A DNA stretch of 64,000 bases, taken from assembly GCF_964355755.1 (NCBI RefSeq), contig NC_092672.1:38808501-38872500 (forward strand). Direction: 5' to 3'. Below the pieces are notes generated by a model. The model worked only from the letters and a program-made list of their open reading frames with translations. It was not told the DNA's origin and searched no databases. This DNA is from Antedon mediterranea (lineage: Eukaryota; Echinodermata; Crinoidea; Comatulida; Antedonidae). Position 1 is the stretch's first letter, and every line of letters begins with the position of its first letter. The position numbers and the translations under genes were made by a program. Below, piece by piece: positions 37,901 to 48,400 of the stretch.

Positions 37901-39627
37901 AATCTATCTATTTATCTATCTAATATCTAAATGAATATGTCTTTATCCTGATATCAATCTATCTATCTATCTAATATCTAAATGAATATGTCTTTATCCT
38001 GATATCTATCTATCTATCTAATATCTAAATGAATATGTCTTTATCTTGATATCAATCTCATTGTTCATGAATATATTGTTATATTTCTGTCTTCATAATA
38101 TTTGTTGTTTGTCTTCATAATATTTGTTGTAATTTTTTTTTCTTCACTATATTCTTTACATTCTATAATTCAATTTTGTCATAGTCTTGAATTTTTAATA
38201 TTTGTATTATCATTCTTGATTCTTATTGTCATAATCATAATCTTTATTGTCATAATCTTTATTGTCATAATCTTAATCTTTGTTGTCATAATCTTTGTTG
38301 TCATAATCTTTATTGTCATAATCTTTATTGTCATAATCATAATCTTTATTGTCATAATCATAATCTTTATTGTCATAATCATAATCTTTATTGTCATACA
38401 ATAATCTTTATTGTCATAATCATAATCTTTATTGTCATAATCATAATCTTTATTGACATAATTTAAGTTGTAAATGTTATCTTTTTCAGTATTGTTGCAA
38501 GCAGAATCATACTAATTTAAGGCAATTTAATTGCACCACTTTTTTTAGTTTTGGATTACAATGGTTATGATTGTCTTTCAGATATTTAGGTTACAAAGGA
38601 TGTACATTGACATTGGCAGCACTCTATGCTCCTCAACCACTTAAAAACCTGTCTGAAAGTGAGATTCGTCTTAACGTCAGTGGAAATGGTGCTCCACCAG
38701 TCTTCAACAGATCAAATAATTACCCAAACTATGTAAATCTCTTGTAATTACTATGTATATTGTATATTACATTGAGCCCAGTACTGTTATTAGGTGTGAA
38801 TAACTGGACATGCATCTAATGGTCAACCAGTGACCACTCTGAGTTAGGGTAGTCATTTTGTAAACATTTATTCTTGTTTTAAACCATTAAAGTATTATCT
38901 CAAACTGATTCAAAATCATAAATAAATTATAAATACATTATAATGCTGAGAGAATATCGTGTTTTGATCATGATGTCTGCTTTTGTTTTCACAGAGTGTC
39001 AATTCCCCTAGTAACCATGCTGTAATGTATGGCAAACCTAATTATCAAGACGAAGGTCAGAGTTTAGACACTGAGGAAGAAGAGCCACCACCATATGCTA
39101 GAACACCACTACGTCAAGACTTTCAGCATTTACGAGAAATGGCACGAGTTGCACCACCTCAGGCTTCTAACAGACACGAACAAAGCAACGGTGATAAAAC
39201 ACCTCCAATGTATGATTACAACCCGGTTGAGAACCTACAGAGTCCATCGTCCCGTCGACAACCAAGAATCGAACAACCTATTCAAAATAATGTTCACATA
39301 GACAATAGAGGGCAAGTTTTACCACCAGATGAATTAAGATCTAATCCAAATTCTGGGAAGCCAATCGGCAGGCACCAAAATATACAACTCGAACAATCAC
39401 GAGTTCGTCGCCCGATTTCATTTGTGACGGCGCTTGAAATGAGCAGAGAGGCTGAAGATATGCAGAAGTCGCAGTCTTCGCCTACTAAAAAGTCAACATC
39501 AATGAAACCAAAGGCCAATGGACGAAACCAACATTTTCGTGGTAACAAGGACTCAACACCAGGCCATGCATATTGTATGCAAGACTCATCACACATGGGC
39601 TCACAGAGTTTTGAAGTTTCTGTATAA
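25945..39627 (+). CDS. Palmitoyltransferase ZDHHC5/8-type with alternative exon 5
   Basis: Eight coding exon positions: 25945-26048, 29228-29349, 29634-29791, 33347-33519, exon 5 as 34295-34397 or 35329-35431, 37615-37706, 38582-38732 and 38995-39627. All phases agree, giving 511 aa. The membrane enzyme transfers palmitate to protein cysteines. The cysteine-rich domain has [19 protein letters not shown] and then [17 protein letters not shown] with the catalytic DHHC at residues 131-134. Four membrane segments flank it; DPGVIP follows TM2. Both versions of exon 5 encode TM4 and the TTxE motif (TTYE or TTNE). [12 protein letters not shown] and the C-terminal FEVSV match the ZDHHC5/8 branch, where an EISV tail binds PDZ domains. 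The N-terminus has MGCCKKKC, possibly self-palmitoylated. It is shorter than vertebrate ZDHHC5/8 (about 700-765 aa) because the tail is reduced. ZDHHC5 and ZDHHC8 are vertebrate paralogues, so no single symbol is given. Confidence 0.93.
26100..26530. repeat. GGCCTAG-rich tract in ZDHHC intron 1
   Basis: Clustered CTAGGCCTAGC-type words just downstream of exon 1, of the same kind as at 15.0-15.7 kb. Confidence 0.6.
26700..28270 (+). pseudogene. Penelope-like retroelement relic (RT plus GIY-YIG endonuclease)
   Basis: It lies in ZDHHC intron 1, same strand. The frame starts about 26704 (AKFLCELL, 5'-truncated) and carries RT motifs: [26 protein letters not shown], the catalytic YVDDIF and RKPTFTG. 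These are followed by [20 protein letters not shown], a GIY-YIG endonuclease as in Penelope/Neptune-type elements. Two stops interrupt an otherwise open frame, TAA at 27027 (just before MGSPLAP) and TAG at 27885. The frame continues past the second stop ([19 protein letters not shown]) to TGA at 28050-28052. A ~200-bp 3' region with a hammerhead-like core follows. The element is inactive as it stands, but little decayed. Confidence 0.9.
28163..28194 (+). ncRNA. Hammerhead ribozyme-like core of the Penelope-like element
   Basis: CTGATGA (28163-28169), then a 5-bp stem GAGAA/TTCTC with a TAGT loop (28171-28184), then GAAAC and ATGTC (28185-28194). This is the order of a minimal type I hammerhead with a very short stem III. 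Stem I (bases before 28163 against bases after 28194) pairs poorly, so catalysis is doubtful. Hammerhead motifs are known in Penelope-like elements; the assignment here is by motif only. Confidence 0.55.
28539..28600 (+). repeat. 18-bp minisatellite in ZDHHC intron 1
   Basis: About four copies of GCTTAGCAATGTATT-type units. Confidence 0.85.
30859..31125 (+). repeat. 89-bp tandem repeat (3 copies) in ZDHHC intron 3
   Basis: Units begin GAATCATCATGTTTCATTTT at 30859, 30948 and 31037. The third has a ~12-bp deletion after TGGCTGAGA. They contain CTCCTAACAG, a splice-acceptor-like word, but no exon. Confidence 0.92.
32056..33163. mobile_element. TTAA-flanked TIR element in ZDHHC intron 3
   Basis: Inverted ends AATGGACCTGAAATGGACTT (32056) and the complement ending at 33163, matching over ~28 bp with about one mismatch. 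They are flanked by TTAA at 32052-32055 and 33164-33167, the target used by piggyBac/Kolobok-like transposases. There is no transposase, so it is non-autonomous. Confidence 0.8.
33784..33995 (+). repeat. 18/21-bp minisatellite in ZDHHC intron 4
   Basis: Eleven or so units of TTCTACACTGTTGTCCCTCA, the first three lacking TTG. Open on both strands but intronic and without domain content. Confidence 0.95.
34295..34397 (+). other. ZDHHC alternative exon 5a
   Basis: 103 nt, preceded by AACCAGCACAG and followed by GTACTT. It encodes 35 codons with the split first codon: [13 protein letters not shown], then [16 protein letters not shown]. It enters in phase 2 and leaves in phase 0, exactly like exon 5b. 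It forms TM4 and the TTxE motif. Confidence 0.88.
34398..34840 (+). promoter_or_regulatory. Complementary intronic segments beside the exon 5a donor
   Basis: Three perfect complementary pairs lie in the intron between exons 5a and 5b. ACTTGTGCTGTCG (34400-34412, positions +3 to +15 of the exon 5a donor) pairs with 34786-34798. Nested inside it, TGGGGCGCAGTCA (34572-34584) pairs with 34657-34669. Just outside, AATGCAAATTT (34806-34816) pairs with 34830-34840. The outer pairing would bury the donor. A regulatory role is inference. Confidence 0.6.
35329..35431 (+). other. ZDHHC alternative exon 5b
   Basis: 103 nt, preceded by CTAATTAG and followed by the consensus donor GTATGT. It encodes the 35-residue alternative [12 protein letters not shown], then [15 protein letters not shown]. 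Of the two it looks closer to vertebrate ZDHHC5/8 ([11 protein letters not shown]), so it is probably the ancestral version. Confidence 0.88.
35470..37025 (+). mobile_element. Transposon-derived insertion in ZDHHC intron 5
   Basis: Related G/C-rich words TAGCCCCCTCGTCGGGG occur at both ends (~35537 and ~36969). Internal CTGGCGGT, TTTGTACGAATCGTTC and CAGGGACCAAA words match, on the opposite strand, the element in ZW10 intron 1 (57097-58122). Exact boundaries and superfamily are not resolved; no transposase is seen. Confidence 0.55.
37790..38065 (+). repeat. ~50-bp minisatellite with CTAT microsatellite, ZDHHC intron 6
   Basis: Six units of ATATCTAAATGAATATGTCT joined by variable CTAT runs. 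Confidence 0.9.
38215..38462 (+). repeat. 15/21-bp repeat in ZDHHC intron 6
   Basis: Imperfect units of TAATCTTTATTGTCATAATC. The resulting isoleucine-rich open frame is a by-product of the repeat. Confidence 0.9.
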
Positions 39628-41806
39628 ATTGGACCAAAATTTGTTGTAATGTTGAAAAAACTGTGAATATCATTTATTTTCGCTCACAAATAGTGTTTAT
39701 GTGAATATCTCATGCAATATAAATAGTGTAGCATTTTTAATAAAGTTGATGGTAAGCTACAGCCTAACATTTAGAGCTTAACAGGCTTGAGGAAATATCT
39801 TTGGATGCAATGTAAACGTGTGGATAGCTTGTTGTCGTCGTCTACAGAATATTTTCCTCGCACTGATTTTCAAGAAGTTGTGTGGATGAATTCTAGAATT
39901 GCTACCAATTCCGTAAATATTTGTATGTTAGAAGACAAACTGTATGTAATATTTGTTGATATTTTAAGACATTTTTGGACATTATTTGTATTAGTACTGG
40001 TACAAATTTGATAATTCTAGAAAGTTTGTATTATTTAGGAAAGCTTCTTATATTTGAGGAGATTATGTTTCTTATTTAAGTATCAAATGATGTATCTCAG
40101 AAGTGTTTTTAGTGTGACTCTCTTGTTTAAATGTGTTTTTTATTTCAATAATGTGTACATCAAACTCTGATAATATAAAGAATGCCTACCGTTCCTCACA
40201 CATTACTACATTTGTACATTTTCTGTGAATTGCTATTAAACCCATAATTCTGCATTGCAACTAATATAACCTACCTGTAATTCTCTAATAAAAAAAAACC
40301 TCTGTAAACTAAATATTGATCATGTGATCAAATTTAAATGGACAATTGTAAATATGTTCAGTTCACTATGCATCTACAATTTAACAGAATCAAGCATTAA
40401 TATTAAAAGCTGATGTAAAATTTGGCTTACACTTGGTTCATACTTTATCACTTATTTTATAATTTTGTTAGACATCACCTTGCTCCTAGTGTAAGTATTT
40501 AAGTTTTAGAACACAATTCGTGCTCATATATTACAATTTCTTTTTATGTGAATTTTCTTGTATTTTTTTGATTGGAATTCAGATATTATATTCTCAATTT
40601 CTGAAGAAAAAAATGTTTGGGGTAATGTTGCACCTTGTTTGAGACATGATGTCATAATTATTCATGCGATATTCTAAAGTAAAACGTTCTTTATTTTATT
40701 TATATCATTGTTTATGATACTGCTGGATTGTATCATGATGTATATATTATATACTTTTAAGATTTGTAAAACACTAACAATTATTATTTTTTAGTATTTA
40801 ATAAAGAAATAGAATGCCTTAGAATGGTTAATATATAAATTATATGAAATGAATATCTCTGTTTATTTAATATAGAGATACCGTACTTGGTAAAACAGAG
40901 TAAGATTCCCTGGTAAAATGCCAAAAAAACTTGGTAGACTCTGATTTCATTGTTTAAAAAAAAATATCATTTTTGTAGTTAAATAGATCAATTACAAGAA
41001 CGGTTTCATCAATATCTGCTGTGAAAACTAATACACTGTCCTGAATATAATAATAGCCACTGCACCAGTTATACCGTGTGTAACATTTTTCAAAAAATGT
41101 AGTGAAAATTGACGTACGATTTTCTATTAAAAATGTACTTATATTATATACAAAGTTCATACACAATCTATTGTATCATGTAATTTTATAGCTCCATGAT
41201 TGTAAATAGTTGATATAGTTAAAATTTACATTATAAAGACGTTTACAGTAATCCAATAACTCTTAAGAATGGTATTATAACTGTAATTTTTATTAATACC
41301 ATTGATAATTATAAAGAGTTATTGAATTACTGTAAACATCACATACAAAACATTTAATTTATTTTGGTAACTAATTTTCAGATGTAAAGATATTAATGTT
41401 AATTAAGAAACTAAATAAATTGGTAATGTCTGAAAAAATGAAATGAATGTTCCTTGAATACTCGCAAGTAATTTATCACAGAGGAGTAATGTTGGCAGAG
41501 CTGCTAGATTTTGTTTTCAGTGTAGTTTTTGTAAATTGCTGGCCAAGTGGACCATCTTGTGACATAAATGTGGGATTTTAATTAATTTTTAAGTTTATAC
41601 AATACGACTAGAACAATCAATTTCTTTGTTGCCAAGTTCAATCGTTTTGTGTATTTAACAATTTGGCTTTTAAATTACCCAAACAAATTGTTTATTTATA
41701 AATCACAATTTAAGAAAATATAATTATTCAAGTTATAGTAATAAAGTGTTAACATAAGAATGCACTGTTATTTATTTCATTTACTACTACAGTACAACTC
41801 CTCATT
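39628..41806. other. ZDHHC 3'UTR and AT-rich intergenic DNA
   Basis: Several AATAAA signals (near 39738 and 40800) may end the ZDHHC transcript. An imperfect hairpin sits near 41247-41336 (AGTAATCCAATAACTCTTAA and its complement). No further gene is seen. Confidence 0.4.
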
Positions 41807-42000
41807 TGGGACACCTCTACTAAGGGGACACTTTTGAGCATGCCAAATGGTACTAAGGGGACACTTTTGAGCATGCCAAATGGTACTAAGGGGACACTTT
41901 TGAGCATGCCAAATGGTACTAAGGGGACACTTTTACACGAAATGAGGGCCATTATAACACTAAAGAAAAATCTCTATTAAAAGGACACTTTTGAGCATGC
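41807..42000 (+). repeat. 33-bp minisatellite
   Basis: About four tandem units of ACTAAGGGGACACTTTTGAG with CATGCCAAATGGT, plus a separate related copy near 41975-42007. Confidence 0.9.
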
Positions 42001-42374
42001 CAAATGGTTGATTTGATAATGGAGGTATAAAAAGGCCATATAGATGGCTGCAGTCGCGTGCTCAAATTTGAGTTAGTGTTTACCGACCGACCGACATAGT
42101 GAGCTGTAGAGTTGCGTTGCATGCGACTGAAAATAAAAATGTAGAACTCCATGATTTGGAGTCGCAAAACAACAAAAAGACCATTCATTAGATGGTTATT
42201 AGGAATAAAGTAGATAAGGACATCATATCTACCAAGGTATTGAATCAGGAACTTACTAAAATTGCAAACTGGTTAAAATCTTTCGTTAAATGTTAAAAAA
42301 AACTAATTTATTATTTTTCGTTCAGTAAATAATCCTCCCCAACATTCCTAAATTATATTCTGGCATCACCGAAA

Positions 42375-42969
42375 TTGAAAGAACAAAAGCAACAACCTTT
42401 CTTTTTATTAAAATACTTATCTTTTATTTCTCACATTAATATAATTTCATTAAAACTATCAAGAGTGGTCGGTGTCCTCAATAAACTTAAACATGCCTTG
42501 CCGACGTCCTCCGTTTTACTATTAATTTATAAATCACTTTTTTTGCCACATTTAATTTATGGTATAACCGTTTGGGGTTTTACTTCAAAAATTAATTTAA
42601 ATTGTATTTATATTTTGCAAAATAGAGCTTTAAGATCAGTTTATAATGTACATTACCTCCACCATTCTGCTCCTCTTTTTGTCTTATCTAATACACTTAA
42701 TATTTACGACTTACTTACAAAAAATGTTGCTTTATTTATAACATAATCAACTGCCCAGAGTTTTTGATAATTATTTTCAAACTTTTAGTTCAGTTCATAA
42801 TTATAATACCAGAATTAAATTAGATTATGCTTATGATTGTTTTAATACGGAGGTTGGCAAAGCATGATATATCTTTTCAAGGACCACAAATATGGAATTC
42901 TATACCAGAAGAACTCAAAATTATTAATTTTATATCTTCTTTTAAGTCCAAATTATATACCTTGTTGTG
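42375..42969 (+). mobile_element. Truncated LINE relic (reverse transcriptase C-terminus)
   Basis: Frame one (from ~42375) has LSRVVGVLNKLKHALP, LPHLIYGITVWGF and LQNRALRSVYNVHYLHHSAP, the thumb and C-terminal region of a CR1/L2-type reverse transcriptase. After a stop and frame change, ISFQGPQIWNSIPEELK runs to a TGA at about 42969. It is 5'-truncated and not functional. Confidence 0.88.
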
Positions 42970-43238
42970 ACGTTAACATATGGCCAGTTGAAGTTAAAAA
43001 GTAGTTTTTTCATCTTTTTCGTCAAAGTTATACAAATTTCAAAGAGCGTGCACAGCGCTTCTACGTGCCAAATTCTCTTCCAATTCTTATATTTATTTGC
43101 TCAATTCATTATCTTTCGAAATTGTCATCATTGAGTTTATTTTGATAATTCTATCATAACAAAAAATTAGAACATGATGTGTGTCCCGTAATTTCACCTA
43201 TGCTGCACTGTATATAGATATGTGATAATACCATACAT

Positions 43239-43310
43239 GACTCTGTGGTCTAGTGGTATGATACTCGCCCTGTAAGCGAGAGGTTGCAGGTTCGAATCCA
43301 GCCAGAGACA
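43239..43310 (+). tRNA. tRNA-like gene, anticodon TGT by fold, copy 1
   Basis: Folds as a tRNA of 72 nt. The anticodon arm is CTCGC / CCTGTAA / GCGAG, the T loop TTCGAAT, and the acceptor GACTCTG against CAGAGAC with discriminator A. It has an A box (TGGTCTAGTGG) and a B box (GGTTCGAATCC), and a TTTTTT Pol III terminator starts at 43311. Anticodon TGT would mean Thr, but position 33 is C not U, and the body (GGTCTAG, GGTATGAT, CTCGC, GCGAGAGGT) resembles eukaryotic tRNA-Pro. A-A mismatches occur in the acceptor stem (2:71) and the T stem. It may be a pseudogene or an anticodon-shifted tRNA. Confidence 0.75.
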
Positions 43311-43607
43311 TTTTTTCATACAACTAAAAATTACGGAACTTTCGCCAATGAGCTATATGCTCGACGCGATTATGAGATCATGTTCCGAATATGAGCACTG
43401 TTTCTATAATTTACAGTATGATTTATATATAATTTACACAGTGCTACGCAACATCATTGATTTACATATACACAATATTATTTAAAAAACCGTTGCAAAT
43501 TAAAGTTGGAATTTATTCTGACTTGTTAAGCCTCCACTGATTGTGAGGCCGTTTGTTGTATGAGAGAATGTATCTGGTGGGTGAAAATCTGTGATAATAC
43601 CATACAT

Positions 43608-43679
43608 GACTCTGTGGTCTAGTGGTATGATACTCGCCCTGTAAGCGAGAGGTTGCAGGTTCGAATCCAGCCAGAGACA
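43608..43679 (+). tRNA. tRNA-like gene, anticodon TGT by fold, copy 2
   Basis: Identical to copy 1 over the tRNA and similar for ~100 bp beyond it (T-run terminator, then CATACAACTAAAAA and CGGAACTTTCGCCAATGAGC). It arose by a segmental duplication with 369-bp spacing. It shares the same stem mismatches and C33. Confidence 0.75.
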
Positions 43680-43941
43680 TTTTTTCATACAACTAAAAAA
43701 TACGGAACTTTCGCCAATGAGCTATGCTCGAAGCGATTATGAGATCATGTTCCGAATATGAGCACTGTTTCTATAATTTACAGTATGATTTATACATTAA
43801 ATATATGTACATATTGTATATGGCATATAATAGGCACAACTCAGCACTATAAGCGTATAATAGGACGTCATACATCAACATTTTCTGATCGTATGATAAA
43901 AAAAAATTAATTTCAGTAAAATGATAAAAATGATCACCTAT

Positions 43942-43971
43942 AATTCGTCAAAGTGACGAATTAAATTCTAG
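43942..43971 (+). mobile_element. Helitron-type 3' terminus, copy 1
   Basis: A 9-bp-stem hairpin AATTCGTCA / AAG / TGACGAATT (43942-43962), then AAATT and CTAG (43968-43971), followed by T. Hairpin plus CTRR next to a T is the Helitron 3' end pattern. A matching end lies at 55475-55503. The 5' end is not located. Confidence 0.6.
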
Positions 43972-44165
43972 TTTCTACTATTATTGTTTAAGTTAATAAT
44001 ATATCTTAAATTATAACTGCATTCGTTAAGTTAAAAATGCCTTTTTTGTTTGTTATCATTTTTACATGTTTCTTACTTTACCTTAACTTAAATATTGTTG
44101 CCTGAACCCCTGGCACATTTTTTCAGAGAAATAAATTATTATTGATATTGATATAATTATAATAT

Positions 44166-44241
44166 TGAAAAACCTCTGGCTTTGTCCAATGCATGAGAGT
44201 TTTCAAAAACCTCTGGCTTTGTCCAATGCATGAGAGTTTTC
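44166..44241 (+). repeat. Tandem duplication, ~37 bp, two copies
   Basis: Two copies of AAAAACCTCTGGCTTTGTCC plus AATGCATGAGAGTTTTC. Confidence 0.9.
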
Positions 44242-45481
44242 ATATAAGTGTACACCAATAATAATGTGAAAACAGAAAATTGACATTTACCATGGAGTAC
44301 TCCATGCATTTACTGACAATTCTTTCAAACAAAGCCATTTAATTGTCTATGATTACATCAATGCTATTTTTAGAACCAGCTTCAGTGTGTGTGTGTAAAG
44401 TGTTGGTGGTGTATGGCGCGTGTGGATGTACGTACTACGTGTAAAAGGGGTCGTGTAAAGATAGATGTGATGACATGATGACACATATATGATAATGATC
44501 ACTCACGTGTGTACTGAAATTCCATTATTAGTTAGTCTTGGGCAAAGTAAAGGAAGTACTGAAAGAAAAAGCTAGTGTCAAGGTACTATTATATTACTTA
44601 GTGGTGGTAGGTTTACCTAGTTAACTAGGCCCAGCCCAATATAATACAGCTAGGAAAGAAAGTAGGCCTACTCTAGGCCTAGGCCTATGCTAGCGTAGCT
44701 TTTGGTTAGTTAGCCGGTCCACTGCTGGCAGGGCCTGGCGCCTGCTGACCCGCTTTGCGTTAGCAGCAGATCGAGTAAAGAAATATGTTATGGTGTGCCA
44801 CCAAGGACAAAAATCTTTATGAAGGTTTTTATGGTAAGGCCATGAATTATATGAAGCCTACCAAGTCCTAGGCCTGCCCTCCCTTCTTGAAAAAAACCAG
44901 CTGCTTGCTGTGAGTGATTTGAACACTTTTTGCAATGTCAAAATGCGCAAGGAAGGGATTTTTTTCTTCATTTTCTAATTTCGCAAAGAGAACTAGCCAA
45001 CAAGGCCTTTGTTTGGCTCTCCTCTTTCTTTTCGAAACCTTTTAAAAACAACACATCCCTCTATGAAAATGGTGAGTAATGCAGTATTCGAAAAGAAAAA
45101 AAAGTGGCACTAGTACCGATGGGAATCAATGCCGAGCACGGGTGTAGCACTCCGGCAGTCTAAGCATACACCATCCAGCTGCTCGTTTATGACAATGGGG
45201 TCTTACATTACAACGCCCTCAATGTATGTAGTGATTGATCGGTGAAGCACACTCCTTGCCATAGGCATAATATGCTACATATGAGCATGAAAATATGTCG
45301 GACGAGGCAAGACACAATTTTCAGCAAAATCCTATACCAGAGGGCGGTATATGCCACATATGATAATTATGCCAGTTTATCATGTAACTATAGTGCTCCA
45401 TGATAGGGATAATTAACACTATGTTATTCAAAACATAATTGATAGATAATTTTATTTTCAGTTTAGCATACATGCAGCAGA
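44242..45481 (+). promoter_or_regulatory. Upstream and 5'UTR region of the ABC transporter gene
   Basis: A GT run (44385-44396) and GGCCTA-rich words (44620-44700) lie upstream. The first coding exon is preceded by a good 3' splice site (TTTTATTTTCAG, ending 45461), so an untranslated exon lies somewhere in this region. An out-of-frame ATG at 45472 opens a 17-codon upstream frame that overlaps the start codon at 45482. Confidence 0.4.
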
Positions 45482-48400
45482 ATGGTGTACAGTTCTTTTT
45501 ATCTTCCTGGAATAAGATTTATTAATCTTACTAGGTCATACATCATCCTTGCTGGTCTTACATCTGTTGTTTTCTGGATCACAGGTTTGTACAATAATTA
45601 GTTTTCATTTTTAATTGATAACATTTGATTTGAATTTACATTCTACTGTATTGTAGACCTATACTCTAAATCATAAAAGTTTAAATTATCTATATATTGC
45701 AAAATTGCTTTTTAAAGTTCGTACCTGAAGATTTTTTTTTATGGAGGCAAATGTCATTGATGTAACAAAATGCTTACAAATTGTTTTTAGGATTGTTTTA
45801 TAAAAATTTAAAAATGTAAATTGTTTATAATTTATATAAATTTAGGTGGACATGATGCTTATCTGGAGCAAACAGTAATCAAGTGGAGTATAACAACATC
45901 AGCCTTTGAGCTTGCCTGTATCGCATTTATCAAAGTTTTCATTCTCTTCTTTCTGTACACTAAGATAGAAGACTACACACTACGGATACTAGATGATCCT
46001 TACAACTTATATTTAGAGAGTCGCAAACGTCTCTACCTTATCTTTATCTTTATTACGTCTTTCATCTGCTTTGGGTATGCGTGTGTCAAAGGTGGTTTGG
46101 TTCTAAACCTGCTTCTTAATGATGCATCCTACCAACCTATGCATGTGATGTATAATGCACTGGTTATTGCATCAATAGTGTTTGGTTTAATAGATGTCTT
46201 GCTATGTTTATCATGCCCATATTTTCTTCGTAAATTGTTAATACTTCGCGTACAAAAACGCTTTAATGATGATCATCAAGAAATAGACGACAATGGAAAG
46301 GTGATGAAGAAGGAATCAAGTGTGTCTTTAGCACGTGTGATGGGTCTAGCTAAAAAAGTAAGTTCTTCTAAAAAAAATGTAGATTTTTAGAAATTCTTTA
46401 AAAAATAATTTTTGGAATTTTTAGATTTAAAAAATGTTGTTGGAAATTCAATTGAAATTTTTCTGGAAGATCATTCGTCATATATTTTCTGTAAACCTTG
46501 CAGATACAATGAGTAAGGGAATAAGTAAGGGAATGAGTAATGAGTAAGGGATTGAGTAAGGGATTGAGTAATGAGTAAGGGAATAAGTAAGGGATTGAGT
46601 AATGAGTAAGGGAATAAGTAAGGGATTGAGTAATGAGTAAGGGAATAAGCAAAAATGCATTCAATTTAGTTCATTCTGTGCAATAAGTAAATATGTTGGA
46701 TGAAAATGAATTATTTTGAATAACGTTCATAACTATACTGGTACTTGAATAACAAACAAAGGTTTAATTGTACATTAAAATGAATCATAATAATAGCTTA
46801 AATTATTTTGTTTAGGAAGCTGGTATTCTGTTTATTGGAACGGTATCTCTGATCTTCTCAAGTGCGTCAACCATGGCATCCCCTCTATTCTTTGGCAAGG
46901 TCATAGATGCAGCAACTGACCCTAATACCAAGGACATGAGTAAGCCAACATTATCACTCATCAGCAATCCACTATTACCATATTATATATATATATATAA
47001 TATAATATTACCCATCCCCAATTTTCATTATTACTTTCCATTGCTATTTTACTGTATTAACAGTTATTGATATAAATAAGAACTCCACAAAATATAAATA
47101 TTTGCTACATGGCTGAAGATTGTTTTTTTCTCTTGTCAGGTGAAGTGAATAAAGCTGTTTTGATATTGTTTGCCATTAATGCTGGTGGCGCTGTTGCCTC
47201 CTTCTTCCGTTCCTGGCTTTTTACACTTGCCGGTACACGTGTTGTGTGCCGTGTTCGTAGCAAACTACTTGCTGCCATTATCCAGCAAGATATTGCATTC
47301 TTTGATATGAACCGCACTGGTGAACTAACTAGTCGATTATCTTCTGACACACAAGTTGTTCAAAATGCTATAACAGTATGTTTTATTTTTTTATTCTGCA
47401 GTCACTTTCAGTACTAGTGCACTAATTTTCAAAGTGGTACAGTAATTGGAAATATCATGACCAACATAATAAAGTAAAGACAAAAGAGTAATCAAAATTA
47501 TAAATAGAGAAAATATACATTAAAAATAGAATATTATTTAATTGATTATTCCTTATGATTGAATATTGGGCAATTTTATCTTATGATGTATAGCAAACTT
47601 AACTTTTTTTAAACAATTTTTTCCACGACAGGTGAATATATCAATGCTGATGCGCTATTCATTCCAGATCCTAGGCTCACTGATTATAATGTTGGTACAA
47701 AGCCCATCACTCACTGGTGTTCTCTTGTCTGTTATACCTATTGTGGCAGTTGGAGCTATGCAGTATGGTATGCTTTTATTAAATTTTACTGGAGTTGGTT
47801 TTCTTTAATTTTTTAGTTTAGTAGAAAAAAGGTAGACATTTTCTGACAAAACCTAAAAATAGAAAAAACATAAAAATAATTATTCTTCTTTATTGTATCA
47901 AACAAAACAAAAATTTTTTCAATACAAAAGGTTGCCAAGATATAGCCAAAGCTAATAAAGCTTGGTACCTTTTATCTTAACTAACTTAAGCTACGAAATT
48001 ATCAAATAAATGACAGAACTTAAAAGAAAATAAAAATTTTATAACGTCAAAAACAAAACAAAACATTTTGAATAATAAATAAATAACATAACATAACATA
48101 AAGTGCTGTATGTACTATACTGTAATAAACAAAACCATATCAGTTCAATAGATAATATCTGATGAATTAACAATATATAAAACATTGTAAATTATAGATT
48201 ATTCTTTTATATACTTAAATAAAAGTAATTCTTTAAGTTGTTTAGAGAAAGCAAATCTAGATGTAATTGTTCGTAATTGTACTCTGCACAAATATATTTT
48301 TTTGGTACTCCAGTTAATTGTATTTGCAGTGGGTAAATTTTTAAATAAAATTAAATTTGTGAGAGACAACTCTTTGATGTTAGTTTCCAGTTGTTGTTAC

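Noticed and set aside
43500-43688. 62-codon minus-strand frame
   Set aside because: It is the antisense translation of the second tRNA-like gene (the familiar LDSNLQP-type artefact).
45472-45525. Upstream ATG of the ABC gene as an alternative start
   Set aside because: Its frame stops after 17 codons; the ATG at 45482 opens the frame that joins exon 2 correctly. It may act as a small upstream frame.
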